A stretch of 64,000 nucleotides of DNA, taken from contig CM055097.1 of NCBI GenBank assembly GCA_029204225.1, forward strand, positions 44,044,942 to 44,108,941. The letters run 5' to 3'. Below are positions 34,771 to 43,930 of this stretch, piece after piece. The translations under genes were made by a program, and so were the position numbers. The notes beneath the pieces are model-generated. The model worked only from the letters and a program-made list of their open reading frames with translations. It did not search any database and was not told the origin of the DNA. This DNA comes from Diphasiastrum complanatum (Eukaryota; Streptophyta; Lycopodiopsida; Lycopodiales; Lycopodiaceae). The first letter of the stretch is position 1, and every line of letters starts with the position of its first letter.

Positions 34771-37700
34771 AGTTGGGCGCCCAACCTCTTCTCTCTGGTT
34801 TCTTGTGGAGATTGATTGATAACTAGATCTTGGTGACTTGACTCTTGCTTTCCTACATGGTATCAGAGTTGTCTCTTTTTAGGTTGAAGGAGGGCGCCCA
34901 TCAGAGATCTTGGAGGAGCAATTTGTGGCACCCAATGAGATAATTGAGGATTCTCAATTTGTTTCCATTACTCTCAACTCATTACCTTCCTCTTATCTTC
35001 CATTTGTTTCATCTTTGAGTATCTCTCTTAGAGGACATCAACTCTCCTTTGATGAACTTGTTGGGCTGCTTCTTCAAGAGGAGCAAATGAGGCAAAATTT
35101 TACGGGTGACACTCAACAAGATCAAGCTTTTGTCACGAAAGGCAAGGGCAAAGGCAAGTCAAAAGGAAAGGGGAAGCCTCCTTCCAAGGATGAGCAAAAG
35201 CCCATTGGAGGTCAAGATGTCAACACTCAAAAGTACAAAGGGAAGTGCCATTATTGCAAGAAGTATGGGCACTTGCGATAGAGGAGAGTAAATGAATTGA
35301 TACTATTGCTATACTTGCTACTTTGGAGCAAGAGCTTGAAGCTAGTGGTGATCTCTTCAGCCAAGACTATGCTTTTGTGTCTAATATTGCTTCTACTAGT
35401 ACTTCTACATTTATGAGGAATTCAGATTCTGTTTTGCAAGTTGCTGATTTTCAGCCCATTGAGTGGGTGATTCATACTGGTGCTACTCGTCATATGACTT
35501 CTCGCAAAGAAGCATTCACTAAATTAGTGAAAGTGCAAAATGGAAGCAAGGTACAATGTGCGGATAGTGCATCTTATTCTATTCATGGAATTGGAATTGT
35601 AGCCATCACTCTGCCTAAGTGAAGAAAAGTACATTAAGAATGTGCTTTATGTTCCGGGAATCAAGAAGAATCTTCTTTCGGTTTCAACTATGTTGAAGCA
35701 AGGACTAATTGTTGAGTTCAAAGAAGATAAGTGTCTTGTCAAGGATCATAAAAGATCTCTCTTGATTATTGTTTCGGGAACAATGCATATTGGCTTACTC
35801 ATTATGGATACCTATGAGCGATGAATTCACTCTATATGTCTTATTGCTTCTACATCACAATCATTGGAGTTTGCTGAATTGTGGCACACAAGGTTTGAAC
35901 ATCTCAACTTTGCAAGTTTGAAGAAGCTGAAGACATTTAATATGGTAAAAGATTTTCGTACTATTGAGCAGCCGGAAGGGCATGTATGTGAGGGTTGCAT
36001 ACTTGGAAAGTTTCAAAGGAAACCTTTTCCAATTGATGGAACTATAAGGGTTCTTGATAAATTTAATTTGGTTCATAGTGATGTTTGTGGTCCAATGAGA
36101 ACCGAATCCATTGGAAAGTGCATCTATTTTGTGACTTTTATTGATGACTTTTCCCGTTTTACATGGATCTATCCTATGAAGGCTAAATATGAAGTTTTTC
36201 AACATTTCAAAGATTTTCTAGCAATGGTGGAAAATCAGTTTGGGCATTCTTTGAAGACTCTATGCATCGATCGAGGAGGGGAATACATTAAGAATACGTT
36301 TGGTGCATTTCTTCGAGAGAAGGGAATTCTACATCAAATGACAACTCCCTATACGCCCCAACAAAATGGTGTTGCTGAGCGAAAGAATCGCACACTTATG
36401 GAGATGGCCCGTTGCATGCTCAAAGCAAAGGGGCTGCCTCGCAAGTTTTGGGCTGAAGCGGTTATAACGGCAACATACATAAGCAATCGTTGTCCTGCTA
36501 AAGCATTGAAAGTATTAACTCCCTATGAAGTTTGGTATGGGAAGAAGCTTTCAATCTCTCACTTTCGCATTTTTGGTTGTACGACTTATGCTTTTGTTTC
36601 GGATAAACTTCGTACAAAGCTTGAGGATAAAGGAGTTAAATGCATTTTTGTTGGCTATAGTAGTGAAAGCAAAGGCTATAGGCTGTTCAATTTGAGCACT
36701 AACAAGATTATTGTTAGTCGTGATGTGCATTTTGATGAAAAGAATTCATTAGATGTGGCCCCAACTCACATCTTGAAGGGGGAAAACCCACCTAGTGTGA
36801 ATGCTAAAGTTTTTCCAGATTTGGTACCATCTTCTATTGCTGGAGATAAGGGGCAGCAATCAACCAGTTTCGAACTGCCCAACACCTCATCAAGTTTAGA
36901 GCCTAATGTTCATCAAGAACCGCCCATTGTTGCTCATAGTCAGCTTGCAGGAACTGTTGGACAACAAAGATCAGTTTTGGAAGATCTTGGACAGCCAAGT
37001 GCAGTGTCGGAAGATTTTGGACAGCAAATTGCAAGAAGAGACATGGCTGTTGGACAGCCCAAAACAGTTCCACGCTGTTGTCGACTTTGCGAGATAGCAA
37101 AGTAAGTTCATTTTATGATGGAAAGACATGTGCCTCTACAAAATCAGTGGACTATGCTGATTTTTCAGATTTTGCTCTAACATCTCATGGAGATGTTGCG
37201 GAAGAACCTGTTTTTTATGAGCAGGCCAAGGGAGTAAAATGTTGGGAGGATGCGATGCAAGATGAGTATGACTCACTCATGAAGAACCAGATTTGGGTTC
37301 TTGTTGATCTTCCTCATGGGAAGAAGGCAATTGGTTCTAAATGGGTATACAAAATCAAGTATAAGGTAGATGGTACCATTGAAAGGTACAAGGCAAGGCT
37401 TGTTGCCAAAGGCTATGCTCAGCAAAAGGGGATTGATTATGAGGAGACTTTCTCTCCTACTGCTCGAATGACTACCGTGAGGGTAGTAACCTCTTTGGCT
37501 GCCCATTTTGGTTGGCGTTTGCGGCAACTTAACATAAAGACAACATTCCTCAATGGTGATCTCAATGAGGAAGTGTACCTTCAACAACCTGATGGTTTTT
37601 TGGTTGAAGGCCAAGAAGATAAAGTTTGTCTTCTCAAGAAGGCACTTTATGGACTGAAGCAAGCCCCAAGGATGTGGTATCAAAAGATACATGCCTACTT

Positions 37701-38042
37701 TTGTGATTGTGGGTTTACTAAACAGAGGATAATATTGCGGACCTCTTCACTAAGGCGTTGCCTAGAGTCGATTTGAAGCTTTATGCAAAGCTTTAAAATT
37801 AATACCACGTGGTGGATTTATTACATAGTGAAGATTTCAGTTTTTGCATTGTCATTTAAGGAGGGTGCTAGAAATAAATGACTATGCTGAAGTTAATCCA
37901 TAGGTTACTTTGACCCAAAAGGTCAAGATTTGTGTAACCATGGGTATTTAGTTATTTAGGCCATCTTAAGTTTGTCTGACTTTTGGGGGTGCCCTACAGT
38001 CAATAAGTAGCTAAGCATTGCTCTCCATTGCTCTTGTTGTTG

Positions 38043-38098
<56 letters not shown>

Positions 38099-41000
38099 GT
38101 TGGGTGCCCAGCCTCTTCTCTCTTGTTTCTTGTGGAGATTGATTGATAACTAGATCTTGGTGACTTGACTCTTGCTTTCCTACATATAGATCCAAAGATT
38201 TTTAGATCCCTTGCACTCGGCCTCTCTCCAAAAAGGACCTTATTTGGCGTCCTTCCATAGTTACACAAGGAAACTTATTGTGAAGAAAATTAGCACAATT
38301 TATTGCTTCCCCCCCAAAAGACTTGGGAAGAGATGCATCTATCCTCATAGCCTTGGCAATTCACGTAGAGTTCCAATTCCTTATCTGCATAGATCACCAA
38401 CAACGGCTTTGGATGGTGAGACACCCGAGGAAGTGTATAGAAGAGTTAAACCTAATGTATTCCACCTGAAAGTGTTCGGATGTGGTTCAAAGTGGAAAAA
38501 GAGCTCTTTCATCGAAATTCTAATTTGATGAAGTAAAGATTGTAGAAGAAGTTCAAAACAAAATGGGGGATTTGGGGATGCTTTTCGTGGATACAAGTAG
38601 TTTTGAAGTAAAGAATCAGCCTTCATTCTTAACCAACAAGACATATTTTCAGAAATGTGGCAAAACATAAGATATTCAACAATATCAGCTGCCCACTCAG
38701 GTACTGCTTCAACATAAAATAATGCAGCATCTGGTAGTTCGTTATCCACTTCAGTATTGACAGGTGTTGTCTTTATTCTTGAGACATGATCGACAAGATA
38801 ATGTTGTTTACCCTTCCGAACCACAATTCGAAAATCAAATAGTAACCATCTTGCAATGCGTCCCGTATTACATGTCTTGTCTAGTAAATAAAGCAAAGGC
38901 TGATGGTCAGTATAAAATGCAAAATATATGGGCAGCATGCCAACGTTTGGTTCATCATCCAAATTTTCATCCTCTTCGCGTATTGCATCATCCATTGCAT
39001 GTTGTAATGACATATAATCTGCTCAACGTTTAAGTTCCCGTTTGATCCTCTTAGATAGACCTGCTAAGAACCACCTAATCATAGCATCGTTATTAATTAG
39101 TTCAAGATCACACTGATCTGAGATGCTTAACCCGTTCAATGTAATCTCACATCCCTTCCCTCTTTCCCATTTTAATTTTACTCAAAAGTAGGAAAGGATC
39201 TTCCACCTTGGTTTTTAACTACTTCCCAATCCATACGTTCAGTCTCAACTTGGTTGTAAAACCAACCTTGTGCTGCTCCAATTAAGGACATAGGAAATAG
39301 CTTAAGTTTATCTTGTGGAAAAACTTCGCCATAAACCTCACACGATTCAGCAAAGATTTTGAGAAATCTAACTGGATCAGATAACCCATTATACTTTGGC
39401 AACTCTAGACGAGGTGTTCTTCTAACAATAATTTGTGGAGCAACAAACGGAGGATCGGGTAGCCTAGGTTCAATATCTGAATCAGCCATTCTTCCAAATC
39501 ACTTCAGAAGAAGATTGGATCTAGATTTTTCAATTAACTCTTATCTCTGCTCAGATCTGTAAAACTTCATCACTTGACAATAATCAGATTTTGATTTTGG
39601 AAAAAAGATCTTGATCAAGCGATCAACACTCTAGTAATATAAATTTCTCAGAATCAATGGCAAACTGTAACAGAATCTTCCAAAAATTTGACAGTAGCTA
39701 GATATGATAGATAAAAACTAAAAAATAGTACTGGCGAAGGTTGACTCGGCAATGGTTCTTTCACTACTATTTTGGGTAAAAAATCACTTATCTGGCTGTT
39801 TCTGACAAATATGGAAAACCTAATTTTCGCCTGATTGACAATAGGTATATCTAATAATGATGATGCTAGGGTAGAACTCACGAAGGTTCTTTTTTGGTGA
39901 ACAATAACTTTTTGCGGCTTGGGGAGGATTGAGATAGACTTTTTGGATAATCCAGATGGTTCTAACCTTCGCCGAACTCAAAAATGATGGATTGCTATAT
40001 TTGGAAACCTCAGACAAATCGGCGAAGAGGATCAAGAGTGATCCTGTTATTTTTGCAAAAACGAGCACTTTTTTGACAAAATAGCTCAGTATAACAACTC
40101 ACCTTGACTTAACGTTCGCCCAACTTATTGATTACCAAAAATAGTATGATGGACTGACTATGACTCTGGCGAAGGTTCAGGCAAAGGTTCCTCTCAAAAC
40201 TGATATTTTTGCAGAACGGTGTTAGAACTTCTACAAAAAGTTACCATCAACTAGTGGAACGATCACTTTAGCCCTCTATTGTTGAATTAACCTTCGCCGA
40301 CCTAGCTATAGATAGATCTGGGTCAGGTCTAAGTATAGTAGACCAGGCGAAGGATGGTTTTCAGTATTTTGTTTTTGTTTTTAAGGGTTTTTTCACTTCT
40401 TCAGTTTCTAGAATTTGGTTGGGAAGTAACCTTCGCCCTTCAAACCGTAGCTGTACTGCTTGCAAGTCGGCGAAGGTTGGTTGCAAAGGAACAAAAACTT
40501 ATCAGTGTCTGACGAAGATTTTGCCCCTTTGTTACCAAAATAGTGGAAATGAATGATTTATTTTTTTATTTTCCTGATTACTTCAGATCCAAATGGATCT
40601 TAGAAATGATGATCTGTCTAGCTTCCCCTGCTCAACAGTCAAAACAGATTTCAAGCAAAAAAACCCACACAAATCAAGCAAAATCTCTCCCAAATTAACC
40701 CTAAAATGCAATTTTAACACTATTATGCCAAGACAAGATGCCTAAATGCAAGCTAACATCCAAGCATGGATCAGAAACATGCTGAAAAATGAAAAATAGG
40801 TGTAGCTCCCCAGCAACGGCGCCGAAATTGTAGCGGGTATTTCCTGTCCACCTTCAACCCTAGATCCAAACACATCAAGCATCAAAGGAGATGAAGAGGA
40901 TTAACATGTTTTCACGCAAAGATTATGCTCTATCATTAAATTTATGCTTCGTGTGCTCTTGAATCCTAACTCTATAATCTTATTTTGATTTTTCCTTATT

Positions 41001-43848
41001 CACTTAGCATGTGCAGCATGGTCCTTTTAGTCTTTGCAAGATACAGTTGGTAGTGAGGGGGTTGTACTCCTCATGTCAGATGATTCATGCCTTTAACTTC
41101 AACCTGTAGTTTCACAAATCCATGTGACTCATGGAACTCATCTTCGTATAAATGAGCCATGGAGCAGTCCATTCTGGAACTAAAGACATATTCATTTTTG
41201 GGCACAATCCTTAATAGTATGATTAAGTCTGAAAGTTGGCTTCATTTCTTGTACATGTATATGCTTAAACATTGAGGACAAGGTTCTTTTGAGCTAGGGA
41301 GAATTCAAATACTCAAGATAAACATAGTGGATGCAGTAGTTGCTAGTATCATATTGATGGACCACAATCAACAAGGCCCAGGATCATTACACCCAGGATA
41401 CTTTACTATGGAACACACCACTTGTAGGCCAAGTGATCAATTATCCGTCACCCAGGAGCCAAGGATTGTGAATATGCATATTCAACTAATTCCTCCGATG
41501 GAGATTCCTTGTATCTGGGAGAGTATTTTTTTGATAGTTATTGCTGAGGAGTAAATATTTTTGCATGAATGAAAGCTCATATTGTTGACTTGATTAGGTA
41601 CATGATTTTGATCTTGTCTGTGCTTTGACTAGTGTTTCCTAAGAACCAACACCGTTTCTTTAATAATTGAGGGTGTTTTGTGATAACTTTTGCAGTTGGC
41701 ATTTAAAGACTTGAGTGAAGCAGCAGATCTTTCACCTGATGATGAGACAGTTGCAGAAACATTGAGGTGAAAATTTTCTTCATTTTGACTAAGTCTTTGC
41801 TAGTCTTGGGGACCTCTCTCAAGGGTTGACTCTATGGTTTTGCCGTGTCTCTATATCCTATTGAATTTGCGCTCTATGCTTAGACAAGTGAAGGAGGAGT
41901 TGGAGCTATATGGACAAGGGGAAGATGAGAACACAACAGGTGCATACAGTAACTAATGAATGACACGGATTGATCTTTTTTGCAATTCACTTTTAAATTT
42001 TAGGATCTCCATATGGTGTTCCTCAGTCACTAAAGGGGGGCGATTTGGTTTTGGATAATTTGTGCAGGTCCTGTGATAGAAGAAATCACAGAAGAAGCAG
42101 CCGAGAAATTCACATTGAGGTCATCAGAAAGATTGAGAGAGTCAAATCCATCTAAAACAGGCATCTCAGATAGAGGAGATCAAGCTAGGATAGGAGAAAG
42201 CAGCCAACGTGGGCCTTCACTTCCAGATGATCAGACATTTGCTGAGAGCTTGAACATTCTGAAGCAGAACCCTGATATGATAAGGTTGGTTAAGGGCTTA
42301 CCAGATTTCAGGCATCCATGCGTGATATCTGAAACAAATGCTGCTGAATAAGTTTGTGCTATTTTCCAATGTTCAGTTTCCATCCTTCCTAGCAGCAGTA
42401 ACTCATTTAAATCTTTTAGCTCATCTGTGACCTTTATCTTTAGTCTGATACTTTGTTTCTATCAGATAAACCTGATTTGAGCTCCAATCTAGATGAATGT
42501 TCCCCTGCGGATTTAACTCTGGAAGTTCAAAATCTTGTGGCCTTTGTCTCGCTGATACATAGCATTGTAATTAATTTATTAGTGTTGGTAATGGTAAGAA
42601 GAGTGTTGAGGTCTATTGCTTTCATGTGATATTCATGAATAATGATTGAGCTAATTGAGCTAAGAGATGATGTTCAGATCGAAAGGACCTTGTTTAACAG
42701 GATAAGAATTTCTTCCTCCATGACTGCACAGTATAAACCAGTTAAGGAAGGAGTAATGACACACTTCAAATAAGTGCCAATCGATTTTGGGGTTGTTTCT
42801 TGAAGCAGCCACTAGGTTGATATCTAGAGCGTGTGTATGCCCTCTTTGCATCTTCTTTTGTAAGCTGGAGTTGTCTGTTAGTTTATTGACAAGATGGTTT
42901 TTGCACTGAAAAGACCATGATTTCATGGATGTTACAGGAACATGCACTCACTGATGGAAAATGTTGATCCGGAACAAATTGCTGCATTGAGTGGAGGGGG
43001 CATGAACTCTGAAATGGCCAGGTTTGCCGCTGATATGGTCAAACAGATGACACCCTCTGATTTAGAAAGAATGGTTGAGGTGGCTAATTCAATGAGAAGC
43101 CAAGGTAGTTCAGGTGTAAGACTAGGTTCGAGAACAGCCACCGATATGTTAGCAGACAATAATTCCCCGTCATTAGCCCCTGGTAGTATTAATGAAAATC
43201 TACAGAGATCAAGGTCGAACCAAGAAGATGATCCCGGGGAGCTTTTGCAACAGCCTGATAGCTTTACGTCAGGCAGCAGCATGCCAACCATTCCTAACAT
43301 AACTCCAGAAATGCAAGATCAGATGCGGAAACAGATGAGGGATCCTGCTATGAAGCAGGTCAGTGGTTATGTCATTTGCGGGATACTGGGAGCTTGAGTC
43401 ACGTGTAACTTTTTTGCATTATGAATAGCTTAGTTTAGAGAATGCAGCATATGAAGAGATTCTCAGTCAATGTTGGAGCTTCTTATCTTTTAGGTATACT
43501 CATTAATCAAGCAAGAATCTGTCTGCTTATAAATTCTTTTTGACTTTTCCCTGAAGATTTTGTGGAGTCAATTCTGTGTTCCTCTTTTCAAATCAGACAC
43601 TTCAAAGTAATATACGTACTCAGGGATTCTGTGCTCTTTGGTTGTAGTATCAATACTGAGCCTTTTGTATAAATCGTTGTATTCTCTGTCATTTGGTGAT
43701 GGCAGATGATGGCTACATTTATGAAGAGCATGAGTCCTGAATCAATGGCTAGTATGAGTGAGCAGATGGGAATGAAACTTACTCCAGAACAGGCTGCAGA
43801 AGCTCACAAGGCCATGGCAAATCTGAATCCAGATCAGTTGGATAGACT

Positions 43849-43930
<82 letters not shown>

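Larger units (their letters stand above)
34420..38184 (+). mobile_element. Ty1/copia element in OEP61 intron 5 (copia E), partly deleted
   Basis: LTRs at 34420-34857 and 37866-38184, a primer site at 34858, and gag, protease, integrase and RT in copia order on the same strand as the host gene. The late RT and nearly all RNase H are deleted (junction near 37730), and the N-terminal gag is missing. No clear target duplication was seen. The left edge abuts an older LTR. The element lies wholly within intron 5, so splicing must remove it from the transcript. Confidence 0.92.
38550..40925 (-). mobile_element. Ty3/gypsy remnant (gypsy 2) in OEP61 intron 5
   Basis: Minus strand: partial LTR (40829-40925), Asp-type primer site, leader matching that of gypsy 1, gag (39489 to about 38950) and then RNase H joined to gag, with protease and RT missing. 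It is cut at ~40925 within the LTR and at ~38550 shortly into the integrase N-terminal part. Non-autonomous. Confidence 0.85.

Noticed and set aside
34641-34826. Open frames rich in Ser-Leu (also 59224-59469, and on the minus strand Arg-Glu frames)
   Set aside because: They are translations of CT microsatellites. Any frame through the tract stays open.
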